DNA of 64,000 bases from Trebonia sp963811335 (lineage in GTDB: Bacteria > Actinomycetota > Actinomycetes > Streptosporangiales > Streptosporangiaceae): assembly GCA_963811335.1 (NCBI GenBank), contig CAWERB010000032.1, positions 62,001-126,000 on the forward strand, in the 5' to 3' direction. The notes under the pieces were generated by a model. The model made no database searches. It was given only the letters and a program-made list of their open reading frames with translations, and had not been told where the DNA came from. Of the stretch, positions 33,016-41,718 are shown piece after piece. Positions within the stretch are counted from its first letter, which is position 1; each line of letters begins with the position of its first letter. A program made the translations under genes and the position numbers.

Positions 33016-34207
33016 ATGCAATTCGGGATCTTCTCGGTCAGTGACATCACCCGCGATCCCACCACTGACTACACGCCGAGCGAGGCGGAGCGGATCGACG
33101 GAATCGTCAAGATCGCGCAGAAGACCGAGGAAGTCGGCATGGACGTGTTCGCGATCGGCGAGCACCACAACCCGCCGTTCTTCTCAAGCGCGCCGACCAC
33201 GCTGCTCGCGTACATCGCGGCGACCACCAAGCGGCTGCTCGTGACCACGTCCACCACGCTGATCACGACCAACGACCCGGTGCGGATCGCGGAGGAGTAC
33301 GCGATGCTCCAGCACCTGTCCAAGGGCCGGATGGACCTGATGCTCGGCCGGGGCAACACCGCGCCGGTGTACCCGTGGTTCGGCCAGGACATCAGGCAGT
33401 CACTGCCGCTCGCGCTGGAGAACTACAACCTGCTGCACCGGCTGTGGCGCGAGGACGTGGTGGACTGGAAGGGTAAATTCCGCTCCCCGCTGCAGGGCTT
33501 TACCAGCGTGCCGCGGCCGCTTGACGACGTGCCGCCGTTCGTCTGGCACGGCTCGATCCGCTCACCGGAGATCGCCGAGCAGGCCGCCTACTACGGTGAC
33601 GGCTTCTTCGCCAACAACATCTTCTGGCCGAAGGAGCACTACATGCGGCTCATCGGCTTCTACAGGAAGCGCTTCGCGCACTATGGCCACGGCACGGAGA
33701 AGCAGGCGATCGTCGGCCTCGGCGGCCAGGCCTTCCTCGCGAAGAACTCGCAGGATGCCAAGAAGGAGTTCCGCCCGTACTTCAACGCCGCGCCCGTCTA
33801 CGGCAACGGCCCGTCGATGGAGGACTTCACGGAGATGACGCCGCTGTCCGTCGGGTCGCCGCAGGAGGTCATCGACAAGACGCTGACGTTCCGCGATGAG
33901 CTTCGGCGACTACCAGCGCCAGCTGTTCCTCATGGACCACGCGGGCCTGCCGCTGAAGACCGTGCTCAGCCAGCTTGAGCTGCTCGGCGGCGAGGTCATC
34001 CCGGTGCTGCGCAGGGAGCTCGAGGCGCGGCGGGACCCGGAGACGGCGCCGGCCCCGACCCACGAGCGGCTGCTGGCGGCCAAGTACGGCGACAAGCCGG
34101 CCCGTCAGCCGCGCCCGAACGCGAACCGCGGCGACAACGTGACCGGCGCGTCTCCTTACCAGGACACGGCCGAGGACCTCAAGGCCGAGTACCCGTCGAT
34201 GTTCTGA
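33016..34207 (+). CDS. LLM class oxidoreductase, CE1758 family (apparent frameshift)
   Basis: Luciferase-like barrel of the CE1758 type: MQFGIFSVSDITRDPTTDYT, DVFAIGEHHNPPFFSSAP, GRGNTAPVYPWFGQDI and VWHGSIRSPEIAEQA. The frame changes near 33894-33900, after VIDKTLTFRD; the C-terminus continues as FGDYQRQLFLMDHAGLPL and ends SMF at 34207. One extra base explains this, and the full protein would be about 397 residues. CE1758-type LLMs are found with a CE1759-type FMN reductase, which is encoded two genes downstream. Its stop overlaps the MarR start as TGATG. Confidence 0.82.
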
Positions 34208-34704
34208 TGGAGGCCAGTTCCGCCCCCCCGGGAGGCAACCGCCACCCGGCCAACGACGCGTGGGAGGCACTGCTCTCCGCGCACGCGACGCTGATGCGGC
34301 GGTTCGGCGCGCAGGACGTGTGGGAGGACCTGACGATGCGGGAGTACGACGTCCTCTACACGCTGTCCAAGTGCCCGGACCCGATCCGCCTCACCGAACT
34401 CAACCGGCACGTGCTGCTCAGCCAGCCGGCGCTGTCCCGGATGGTGGACCGGCTCGCGGACCGCGGTCTCGTCAGCCGGACCACCGACCCGAGCGACGGC
34501 CGCGGCGTGCGCCTGGCGCTGACCGCCGACGGCCGGGCCGTGCAGCACCGGATCGGCCGCCGGCACGGCCGCTCGGTTGCCCAGTCGATGCTCGCCGGGC
34601 TGACCCCGGCCGAGCTCCGCCAGCTCGAGGAGCTGTGCGCGAAGCTGGTGCAACCACCACTCGTTCTGACCACTACGACAAGGACCCATAAGGAAACGCA
34701 ATGA
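34207..34704 (+). CDS. MarR family transcriptional regulator
   Basis: A 165-residue winged-helix protein: EYDVLYTLSKCPDPIRLTEL, the recognition region LLSQPALSRMVDRLADRG (near residue 77) and the wing RTTDPSDGRGVRLALT. It sits between the LLM and FMN reductase genes with overlaps on both sides, so it probably controls its own operon, and perhaps the divergent one, in response to a small aromatic or acidic ligand. Confidence 0.88.
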   Translation: MEASSAPPGGNRHPANDAWEALLSAHATLMRRFGAQDVWEDLTMREYDVLYTLSKCPDPIRLTELNRHVLLSQPALSRMVDRLADRGLVSRTTDPSDGRGVRLALTADGRAVQHRIGRRHGRSVAQSMLAGLTPAELRQLEELCAKLVQPPLVLTTTTRTHKETQ

Positions 34705-35369
34705 GCGAGACACTCACCCTCGTCGTGGTGACCGCCGGGACGTCGGACCCGTCATCGACCCGGATGCTGGCCGACCGGACGGCGCAGCGGGTCACCGCGC
34801 TCGCCGCGGAGCGCGGTGCCGCCGTGCGGACCCGGGTGATCGACCTGCGCGAGCTCGCCACCGACATCACCACCGCGCTGACCAGCCAGCTGGTCACGCC
34901 GAGGCTGCAGCAGGCGGTCGACGCGCTCGGCGCGGCCGATGGCGTCATCGCCGCCGCCCCCGTCTACAAGGCCGGCCCGAGCGGGCTGTTCACCTCGTTT
35001 TTCCACGTGCTCGACAACGACCTGATGATCGGCAAGCCGGCGGTGCTCGCGGCGACCGCGGGGACGGCGCGGCACGCGCTCGTCGTCGATGACCAGATGC
35101 GCTCGCTGTTCGCCTACCTGCGCACGCTGCCCGTGCCGACCTCGCTGTTCGCCGCGCCGGAGGACTGGGCAGACCCGTCGCTGAACGAGCGGATCGACCG
35201 CGCCGCGTTCGAGCTTGTGCTGCTCATGGAGTCCGGCTTCGCACGCCAGGTGCGCGACCGGACGTGGCAGAGTTACCAGCACGAACTCGGCTCGGACGGG
35301 GGCCGGGAGACGGGCATCGACGTCGACAGTGAACTGATGCGCCTGGCGACGGGCGGCAGCGCGCTCTAA
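34701..35369 (+). CDS. LLM-partnered FMN reductase, CE1759 family
   Basis: The 222-residue flavodoxin-like NADPH-dependent FMN reductase has an N-terminal VVVTAGTSDPSSTRMLADR phosphate loop and GVIAAAPVYKAGPSGLFTSF near residue 78. Family members supply FMNH2 to a CE1758-type LLM partner, which is encoded two genes upstream. It overlaps the MarR stop by ATGA. Confidence 0.88.
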   Translation: MSETLTLVVVTAGTSDPSSTRMLADRTAQRVTALAAERGAAVRTRVIDLRELATDITTALTSQLVTPRLQQAVDALGAADGVIAAAPVYKAGPSGLFTSFFHVLDNDLMIGKPAVLAATAGTARHALVVDDQMRSLFAYLRTLPVPTSLFAAPEDWADPSLNERIDRAAFELVLLMESGFARQVRDRTWQSYQHELGSDGGRETGIDVDSELMRLATGGSAL

Positions 35370-35446
35370 TGTCGCCGACGGCAAGGGGAGGGCATGACGA
35401 AGCCCGCGGAACCGACCGCCGCGGCGATCGCGCCCTGGCGTGACCG

Positions 35447-36046
35447 GTGAGTTCTCTCCCCGCGCAGATCGGCACGGCCGCGGCGTTGTTCGCGGGGACC
35501 AACCTCGATGACGTGGTGGTTCTCGCGCTGCTCAGCGCCGCCTCCCAGGCGAACGGACGGCCGCGGCGGTGGGAGATCTGGGCGGGCCAGTACGCTGGGT
35601 TCGGGCTCCTGGCCGGCCTCTCGGTGGCGGCCGGCCGGGGTCTCTCACTGGTGCCAGAGCACTGGCTCTGGCTGCTCGCCCTCATCCCGCTCGGCATGGG
35701 CATCGTCACGCTCGTCGCCGCGGTCCGCTCGCTGCGCGGCGGGGAGCAGCCGCGGCCACCGTCCGCCGGCGGCCTGCTCGGCGTGGCCGCGCTCACCATC
35801 GTCAACGGCGCCGACGACCTAGCCGCCTACACCCCGTTCTTCGCCCAGGCCGGGAAAGCCCAGACCGCGGTGACGCTCGTCGTCTTCGCGGCTTGCGTCG
35901 CGCTCTGGTGCCTGGCCGGCGGCCTGCTCGTCCGCCACGAGCGGGTCACCCGCGTCATCGGCCGCTACGGGCACTGGATCCTGCCCGCCGCCTTCCTGCT
36001 CATCGGGATCTACCTGCTGTACGAGACCAACGCGCCGTTCCTCTAG
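35447..36046 (+). CDS. CadD-like cadmium resistance/transport family protein
   Basis: A 199-residue membrane protein with about six helices. It opens IGTAAALFAGTNLDDVVVLALL, has TIVNGADDLAAYTPFFA in the middle (acidic residues in membrane segments, as in CadD-like transporters) and ends with GHWILPAAFLLIGIYLLYE. It is probably a metal or small-ion exporter. It starts with GTG at 35447, 77 bases after the FMN reductase, and may be its own unit. Confidence 0.75.
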   Translation: MSSLPAQIGTAAALFAGTNLDDVVVLALLSAASQANGRPRRWEIWAGQYAGFGLLAGLSVAAGRGLSLVPEHWLWLLALIPLGMGIVTLVAAVRSLRGGEQPRPPSAGGLLGVAALTIVNGADDLAAYTPFFAQAGKAQTAVTLVVFAACVALWCLAGGLLVRHERVTRVIGRYGHWILPAAFLLIGIYLLYETNAPFL

Positions 36047-36947
36047 CCGGACGACTTGCCGCGGCGCCGCTGCCGCCTGCCCGCGATCACGCCGCGATCA
36101 CGCCGCGAGCCTGATGGTTGCGACGATGAGCCGGTGATAGGCGGACACGCCCGTACCCTCACACGCCGCCTCACGATCGAAGCTACCGGCAACGTCTGAT
36201 CAGCCCGGAAATCTCGTTACCCGTGCCGCCGGGCATGACAACGGGCACCGGCAACAGCCCTGGCAGCACGAGATTTCATGATCACGGAACTTTTGCACAC
36301 TCATAAGGCGCAAAAGTTCCGCGGAAACAAAAGTTACCGTGATCATGAGGCGGCCGGCGGCCCCGGTCACCGCGCGGCCGGCCGGAAGCGCCCGTGACCG
36401 CCATCCCGAGGCACGCCCGGGCAGCCGCAACCGACCGCGCGCAGGTCGCCGGCGGGACGCTCAGCCGGGCCGGGCGGCGCCCGGCGGCGCGGCCGGCCCG
36501 CCTCGCCCGCCGTCACGGCGATCGCGGGGAACCGGGCCGGCCCGCCGCGACCGGGACCGGCCGTCATGCCTGGCGGCGGCCGGCCGGTGCCTTCACCGGG
36601 ACTGCGCCCGGCCCGTCGCCGGCCGGGCGGCCATCGCGGTCCGCGCCGCCCGGGACGGATACCAGGACACCGCCGCACCCGCCCCGGCCGGCAACGACAC
36701 GGGGGCAATGCCGCAACCCCCTATTGCCGGCCTGCTGCCGCAACCATCGACCTGGCGTGCACCGCTGAGACATCCGGACTCGTCACGTCGGATGACGAGA
36801 GAGACTGAGTTGACCAGTTGCCATGCGCGGGAAAAGGGATTTCGATCATTAGCGTGCGATACCCGGATAGCCGTTCCGCCCGGACCGGGTGGAACGGCGT
36901 AATCGTAATGACGTACTCAAGGCGGTCGAATCAGCGAGGATGGGCTC
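36047..36947. other. Long stretch without a convincing gene
   Basis: About 900 bases. The left part has a nested inverted repeat (36207-36348). The right part, about 36350-36800, is a very GC-rich Arg/Pro/Ala-coding tract open in several frames on both strands, which is expected of compositional bias. None of those ORFs looks like a known protein or has a convincing start. Confidence 0.55.
36276..36348. repeat. Nested inverted repeats
   Basis: TCATGATCACGG (36276-36287) is the exact reverse complement of 36337-36348. Inside it, GGAACTTTTGC (36286-36296) matches GCAAAAGTTCC (36310-36320). A further AAAAGTTACCG echoes the inner arm. A third pair, GAAATCTCGT near 36208 and ACGAGATTTC near 36268, lies outside. 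Confidence 0.7.
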
Positions 36948-37079
36948 ATGACTGAGGCTGCCGTCGTCAGCGGCCGGCCGCCGTGGCGGTTGCGGCCTGA
37001 CGAGGAAACGCGGGCGACATTGCTGCTGGCCGTGGTGCTTGCCGACGCGCCCGGCGCTGAGCAGGTGACGGCCCGGTGA
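36948..37079 (+). CDS. Small ORF coupled to DUF5134 gene, 43 residues
   Basis: An ATG at 36948 has GAGGA nine bases upstream and opens a 43-residue frame (MTEAAVVSGRPPWRLRPDEE, then an Ala/Leu-rich helix). It ends in a GTGA overlap with the DUF5134 start at 37076. The good ribosome binding site and coupling favour a real gene. No family is recognised; it may only help translate its neighbour. Confidence 0.45.
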   Translation: MTEAAVVSGRPPWRLRPDEETRATLLLAVVLADAPGAEQVTAR

Positions 37080-37844
37080 TCCCCGCCTGGATCCTGGACG
37101 TTCTCGCCGCGCTCATGCTCGCGGTCGCGGCGGTGAGCGCCGCGCGGATCGCGGCGGCCCGGCCGTGGCGCCGCGGCGCGGGCGTGGCCGACACCGATGT
37201 GGCCCACCTGCTCATGGCGGTCGCCATGGCGGGCATGCTGTCGCCGGGCCTTAGCACCCTGCCGGGCAGCGCGTGGGATGTTGTCGTCGGGCTGCTGACC
37301 GCCTGGTTCGCCGGCCGGGTACTCGCGGACGCCCGGCGCAGCGGCATCCGTGCCCTGGCGGGCGGCCATTGCGCACCTCACCTGGTGCACAGCTGCTCCA
37401 TGCTCTACATGTTCTTCGGCGTGTCCGCGAGTGCGGCGCGCGCGAGCGGCATGTCCGGCGGACCTGGAACGGCGACCATGGCGCTGAGCCATCCCACGCT
37501 CGCGTTCGCCTTCGCCTTCATCCTCGTCGGCTACGGCATCTGGGACCTGGACCAGCTTTCCGGCAGGCGATACGCCACGGGGGCGCGCGTGTCGCTCGCC
37601 GGGATCGGCGCGGCTGGCCTGCCCGGGCTGGACGCAGACCGTGCCGTACCGGCCCTGCTGGACGGGGGCGGTGCCGCCGAGGCGGCCGATGAGCATGCCG
37701 CGGCCTCCCGCAGCGCGAGGAGTCGCCGCGGCCGGCCGCCCGCACCAGGGAGGCCACGGGTTCCTGATCTCGCCCGCGGTGACGGTCGGCTGCCGGATCA
37801 CGATGGGCATCGTGATGGCCTTCATGCTGCTCATCGCCATCTGA
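37076..37844 (+). CDS. DUF5134 membrane protein (apparent frameshift)
   Basis: A multi-helix membrane protein: WILDVLAALMLAVAAVSAAR at the N-terminus, TDVAHLLMAVAMAGML, HLVHSCSMLYMFFGVSA and a late helix. The first frame loses its hydrophobic pattern near 37640-37740, where it becomes charged. Another frame supplies the expected end, AVTVGCRITMGIVMAFMLLI, with a stop at 37844. One indel in this GC-rich loop explains it. His residues in HLLMA and PHLVHSC suggest metal or haem binding as in copper-related DUF5134 proteins; function is unknown. Confidence 0.7.
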
Positions 37845-37914
37845 AAGCCGCCGCCTGACCGCAGCGGAACGAGGGCCAAATGACCTCCGTCCGGGCAACC
37901 GGGACTCTTCGCGG

Positions 37915-38721
37915 CTAACGCCACCAGGTGCGCTCGAGGGCGCGGTCGGTGCCGCGGGTCTTGTCGAGCGCGCCGAGGGCGGCCATGTCCTCGTCGGACA
38001 GGGTGAAGTCGAAGACCTGGGCGTTCTCGGCGATGCGCTCGCGGTGGGTCGACTTGGGGATGACCGGGACGCCGTGCTGCAGGCACCAGCGCAGCAGCAC
38101 CTGCGCGGGAGTGCGGCTGAGCCGGGACGCGATCTGCTTGACCTGCTTGTCGCCGAGGTGACGGCCGGTGCCGAGCGGGCTGTACGCCTCGGGCACGACC
38201 CCGTGCCGCCGGCATGCCTCAAGCAGCCCGCGCCGGTACTCCATGGCGCTGAACTGGATCTGGTTGACGGCCGGCGTCACGCTGCCCGCGGCGGTCACCT
38301 GGTCCAGGTCGGCCGCGCTGAAGTTCGAAACGCCGATCGACCTGGTGAGGCCGCGCTCAAGCGCCCGCTCCATGCCAGGCCAGGCCCAGACCGGGCCGCG
38401 CTGCGGCCAGTGCACCAGGTACAGGTCCACCTGGTCGACGCCGAGTTTGCGCAGGCTCTGCTCGGCGTCGGTGACCGGGTCCTTTCCGCCAGGGTAGAAC
38501 TTGGTGGTGATGAACACCTCGTCGCGGGGCACGCCGCTGTCCCGCAGCGCCTTGCCGACGCTGGCCTCGTTGCCATAGGCCTGCGCGGTGTCGATGTGCC
38601 TGTACCCGAGCTCAAGCGCCCACCGCACGGCGTTCTCGCAGGCCGGCCCGTCGGGGACCTGCCAGACGCCAAGCCCGAGCATGGGCAGTTGGTTCCCGTC
38701 AGCAAGCTTCGCGAACTCCAT
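37915..38721 (-). CDS. Aldo/keto reductase
   Basis: A 268-residue AKR5-like TIM barrel: GLGVWQVPDG, HIDTAQAYGNEASVGKAL (Asp and Tyr of the tetrad), ITTKFYPG (Lys), YLVHWPQRG (His), IGVSNF and VIPKSTHRERIAENAQVFDF (NADPH binding). Such enzymes reduce small aldehydes and keto-esters. The second of two in-frame ATGs (38721) is eight bases from GAAGGG, so I prefer it. The gene is complete. Confidence 0.9.
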   Translation of the reverse strand: MEFAKLADGNQLPMLGLGVWQVPDGPACENAVRWALELGYRHIDTAQAYGNEASVGKALRDSGVPRDEVFITTKFYPGGKDPVTDAEQSLRKLGVDQVDLYLVHWPQRGPVWAWPGMERALERGLTRSIGVSNFSAADLDQVTAAGSVTPAVNQIQFSAMEYRRGLLEACRRHGVVPEAYSPLGTGRHLGDKQVKQIASRLSRTPAQVLLRWCLQHGVPVIPKSTHRERIAENAQVFDFTLSDEDMAALGALDKTRGTDRALERTWWR

Positions 38722-38754
38722 GTTCATCCCTTCAGAACTCCATCCGGCCCTGCT

Positions 38755-38798
38755 GCGCGGGCCTGATAGGATCGCGCCCTTTGCGATCAGGCCCGCGC
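38755..38798 (-). terminator. Hairpin at the end of the OsmC gene
   Basis: A perfect 13-bp stem, 38755-38767 with 38786-38798, that includes the stop codon of the OsmC gene. It separates this gene from the aldo/keto reductase gene. No T-run follows. Confidence 0.55.
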
Positions 38799-39257
38799 CA
38801 GCAGGACATCGGGGGGTACGGGGGGTCGTCCCCCGAATAACACCAGCGTCGCTTCCAGGGTGATCTCGGGAACGCTGGCGAGCGCCCTGCTCACCGGGCA
38901 GCCCGCCTTGGCCGTCGCGGCGTGCCCGGCGAAAGCCTCCTGGTCGATGCCGGGCACCCGGCCCGTGGTAACCAGCGCGATCTTGGTGATCGTGGGAGCG
39001 CCGTCGACGAACCGGAGCGTCACCGTCGCGTCGGTGTGCACCGACTCGGGCGGGCTTCCCGCCTGGGCGAGGATGTTCGACAGGGCCATCGAGAAGCACG
39101 CCGCGTGCGCGGCCGCGATGAGCTGCTCGGGATTGGAGCCCGGACCGTCCTCGAACCGGGACTTGGCCGAGTACCCGCCACTGATCGAGTCACCGGCGGT
39201 GAAGGTGCCGGTCCCCGAGATGTCACCCTTCCATTCAGCACTGCCCTTAGCGGCCAT
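38787..39257 (-). CDS. OsmC family peroxiredoxin-like protein with repeat-derived C-terminus
   Basis: A 156-residue OsmC/Ohr-fold protein: GDSISGGYSAKSRF, GSNPEQLIAAAHAACFSMAL with the first active Cys, and AGCPVSRALA with the second. Such proteins reduce organic hydroperoxides. OsmC proteins usually end shortly after the strand ITLEATLV. Here 15 more residues (FGGRPPVPPDVLLARA) follow, encoded by repeat copy E. A GGAGGG lies six bases before the ATG. Confidence 0.88.
   Translation of the reverse strand: MAAKGSAEWKGDISGTGTFTAGDSISGGYSAKSRFEDGPGSNPEQLIAAAHAACFSMALSNILAQAGSPPESVHTDATVTLRFVDGAPTITKIALVTTGRVPGIDQEAFAGHAATAKAGCPVSRALASVPEITLEATLVLFGGRPPVPPDVLLARA
38809..38836 (-). repeat. GC-rich palindromic repeat, copy E, inside the OsmC coding end
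   Basis: On the minus strand it reads TCGGGGGACGACCCCCC followed by GTACCCCCCGATG, the same core as copies A to D. It lies within the last codons of the OsmC gene. Confidence 0.65.
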
Positions 39258-39378
39258 GAGCCCTCCGTCCTCAGCGTGAAATTCCTTTGCCGAGCCTATC
39301 GGTACGGGAACGCGGCAACCCAGGCGCCACCGCGCGTCCGTCCGACGGCCGCCTTCGACTCGGCTCGCGTTCTGGCTC

Positions 39379-40854
39379 CTAGTTACCGCCGTCCTCGGAC
39401 GGGACGGGGACCGCCATGACGTGGGTCTCGGTGAAGTCGTGCATGCCCTCGCTGCCGAGCTCGCGGCCGATGCCGGACTGGGCGAACCCGCCGAATGGCG
39501 CGCGCTCGTCGACCGCAGTCGCGTTGTGGTTGTTGAAGAAGGTGACGCCGGTGCGGAGTTGCCGGCCGACCCGCATCGCGTGCTCGGTGTCGCCGGACCA
39601 CACCGACGAGCACAGGCCGGACCAGGTGGCGTTGGCCATCCGGATGGCCTGCTCCTCGTCGTCGTACGGCAGGATCGGCAGCGCCGGGCCGAACTGCTCC
39701 TCGGCCACGATCCCGAGCGACGGCTCCGGGTTGAGGACCAGGGACGGCAGCATGTAGTTGCCAGACGTCCAGTCGCCGGTGTACTCGCCGTAGCTGCGCA
39801 CCTCTGCTCCGGACGCGCGAGCCTCCTCGAGCAGCTTGGCGACGTAGTCCCGCTGGTTCGCCGTGTTGAGCGGGCCCATCGTGGTCGTCGGGTCGAGACC
39901 CGGGCCGATCTTCTGATTGACCAGGGTGCCGCGAAGCCCGTCAATGACCTCGTCGTAACGGGAGCGCGGCACGTAGAGCCGCTTGAGCGCCATGCACACC
40001 TGGCCGGTGGTCATGAACGTCGCGCTGCTCATCTTCGCGAACGCCGCCTCGTCGAGCACCGCGTCGTCCAGTATCAGGGCCGGGTCATTGCCGCCTAGCT
40101 CAAGGGTCACGTTGGTGACGTTCGCCGCGGCCATCGTCATGATCCGCTTGCCGCCGCCGACCGATCCGGTGAAGCAGACGTGCCTGATCCGCGGGTCGCC
40201 GACGACGACGGGGCCAACCACGTCGTCCGCCCCCGTGACCACGTTGAGCACGCCAGGCGGCAGGGCACGAACCAGGTGCCGCAGCGTCTGCACCGACGAC
40301 AGCGGGGTGGTGGGCGGCGGCTTCACGATCACCGTGTTGCCGGACATCAGCGCGGCCGGCAGGGACGCGGCGAGGATGGCGAGCGGCCAGTTGAACGGGT
40401 AGATGATCGTGACGACGCCGCGGGACAGCTTGGTGATCGTCGTGTTGAACGGCGGGCCGGCGATGTGCTGCTCCACGTCGAGTTCCGGCGCATAGACCGC
40501 CGCTTGGTGAAACCGGCCGGAGAAGACGGCGAGGTCGATGAACGCCTCGAACCGGATCTTCCCGTTCTCCCGCGACAGGATGTCGGTACGCGCGTCCTGG
40601 TCGGTCTCCAGTGTTTCCAGCGCCTTGAGCACGATCCCGACCCGCTCGGTCGCGGTCATCGCCGCCCAGGCGGGCCAGGCCGCCTCGGCGGCGGCCACGG
40701 CCGCCAGCGCGTCGTCGCGCGACGCGGCGGCGGCGTACCCGATGATCCCCCCGGTCTGCGCCGGGTCGTAGACGGGGAACGTGCCGGCGCCGCCGGGCCG
40801 TTCCTCGCCGGCGATCAGCAGCGGCGTGCTGATCGCGTCTGCGGACGTTGTCAT
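39379..40854 (-). CDS. Aldehyde dehydrogenase family protein
   Basis: A complete 491-residue NAD(P)-dependent aldehyde dehydrogenase. It has IYPFNWPLAILAASLPAALM and NTVIVKPPPTTPLS (cofactor), FTGSVGGGKRI, LELGGNDPALI with the general-base Glu, MTTGQVCMALKRLYVP with the catalytic Cys, EEQFGPALPILPYD and PFGGFAQSGIGRELG. The usual Glu-x-Phe near the active site is present. The substrate is unknown; neighbours suggest general aldehyde oxidation. Confidence 0.92.
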   Translation of the reverse strand: MTTSADAISTPLLIAGEERPGGAGTFPVYDPAQTGGIIGYAAAASRDDALAAVAAAEAAWPAWAAMTATERVGIVLKALETLETDQDARTDILSRENGKIRFEAFIDLAVFSGRFHQAAVYAPELDVEQHIAGPPFNTTITKLSRGVVTIIYPFNWPLAILAASLPAALMSGNTVIVKPPPTTPLSSVQTLRHLVRALPPGVLNVVTGADDVVGPVVVGDPRIRHVCFTGSVGGGKRIMTMAAANVTNVTLELGGNDPALILDDAVLDEAAFAKMSSATFMTTGQVCMALKRLYVPRSRYDEVIDGLRGTLVNQKIGPGLDPTTTMGPLNTANQRDYVAKLLEEARASGAEVRSYGEYTGDWTSGNYMLPSLVLNPEPSLGIVAEEQFGPALPILPYDDEEQAIRMANATWSGLCSSVWSGDTEHAMRVGRQLRTGVTFFNNHNATAVDERAPFGGFAQSGIGRELGSEGMHDFTETHVMAVPVPSEDGGN

Positions 40855-40969
40855 GTGTCCCAGTCCTCCTCGACTCGGTGTTTGGTATTCCCGGCTCGAA
40901 CGCGGCTAGAACTCGGTGTCGCTGTACCTGGCGGTCGGGCCGTCGAGCAGCATGGCCTCCGACCGGAAT

Positions 40970-41179
40970 TCAGACCGCGACGGCGACGATGACGTCGGAC
41001 GCCTTGATGACCGCGGTCACCTGGCTTCCGGTGGCGAGGCCAAGCTCGCGGGCCGCCTCCACCGTGATCGACGCGACCAGCCTGGTGCCTCCGGCGTCGA
41101 GCTCGATGACGGCGGTAGCTTCCCCGAAGGTGACGGTGGTGACGGTGGCCGGAATCTGGTTCCGCGCGCTCAGCCTCAT
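40970..41179 (-). CDS. TOBE-domain (Mop) molybdate-binding protein
   Basis: A 69-residue single TOBE domain: MRLSARNQIPATVTTVTFGE, then ASITVEAARELGLATGSQVTAVIKASDVIVAV. Stand-alone Mop proteins bind molybdate or tungstate in the cytoplasm. GGAG lies eight bases before the ATG at 41179. The PadR gene about 540 bases upstream on the same strand may be its regulator. Confidence 0.88.
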   Translation of the reverse strand: MRLSARNQIPATVTTVTFGEATAVIELDAGGTRLVASITVEAARELGLATGSQVTAVIKASDVIVAVAV

Positions 41180-41260
41180 GAGTGACACTCCGCAAAGGGT
41201 CGACGATACTGACGGTCAGCTACCCGGCCGGGCTCGGCTGACTCCACTGGAAGATTGCCG

Positions 41261-41617
41261 ATGACCGTACGCTCTAGTCATAGCCAGTGGGGCTTGCGTA
41301 GCGCAAGTGACGTTTGCCTGTTCACCGCTCAGCTCACCGAGGGGCTCGCCGCCTGCGGCCGCCCGGTCGTTGTGACGGCGGGCACGGGCGCGGCCGGGGA
41401 CGTGTTGATCTTCCTGCGGGCGGTGCCGGGCAGGCGCCGGCCGGAAGCGCCGGGCCCGGGCCGGGCTGAAGCGGGCAGGGCTGAAGCGCAGGGCTGGCCT
41501 GAGGCGCCCGGAGGGGAACGGGACCATCATGACCGGCGCGAGCGTGAGGCGGGCTGCGCGCTCACCGCCTACGACGACGCGCCGCACCGCTTCTTCGCGC
41601 TCGCGGAACGCCGCTGA
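41261..41617 (+). CDS. Hypothetical protein, doubtful
   Basis: A 118-codon frame between the TOBE and PadR genes, on the opposite strand. It begins MTVRSSHSQWGLRSASDVCL and becomes an Arg/Ala/Glu/Pro-rich tract with a short repeat (GRAEAGRAEAQG). No family is recognised and there is no good ribosome binding site. The antisense frame is also open. It may be non-coding; the 540-base gap has no other candidate. Confidence 0.25.
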   Translation: MTVRSSHSQWGLRSASDVCLFTAQLTEGLAACGRPVVVTAGTGAAGDVLIFLRAVPGRRRPEAPGPGRAEAGRAEAQGWPEAPGGERDHHDRREREAGCALTAYDDAPHRFFALAERR

Positions 41618-41718
41618 CGGCTGCCGCCGAGGTCGCCGGCGCGGCGAAGAAGCGGTGTGCCGGGCAGGGGAGGCCGCAATCGTTCTGCCGACGATGAGCA
41701 CCCGTCCAGGCGGGAGAG

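Noticed and set aside
31171..33168. 665-codon ORF antisense to flavin reductase and monooxygenase genes
   Set aside because: Spans two clear genes on the other strand and has only compositional character.
36339..36902. Arg/Pro/Ala-rich ORFs on both strands
   Set aside because: Several frames are open at once, none has a start with a ribosome binding site, and the sequence is low-complexity GC-rich DNA.
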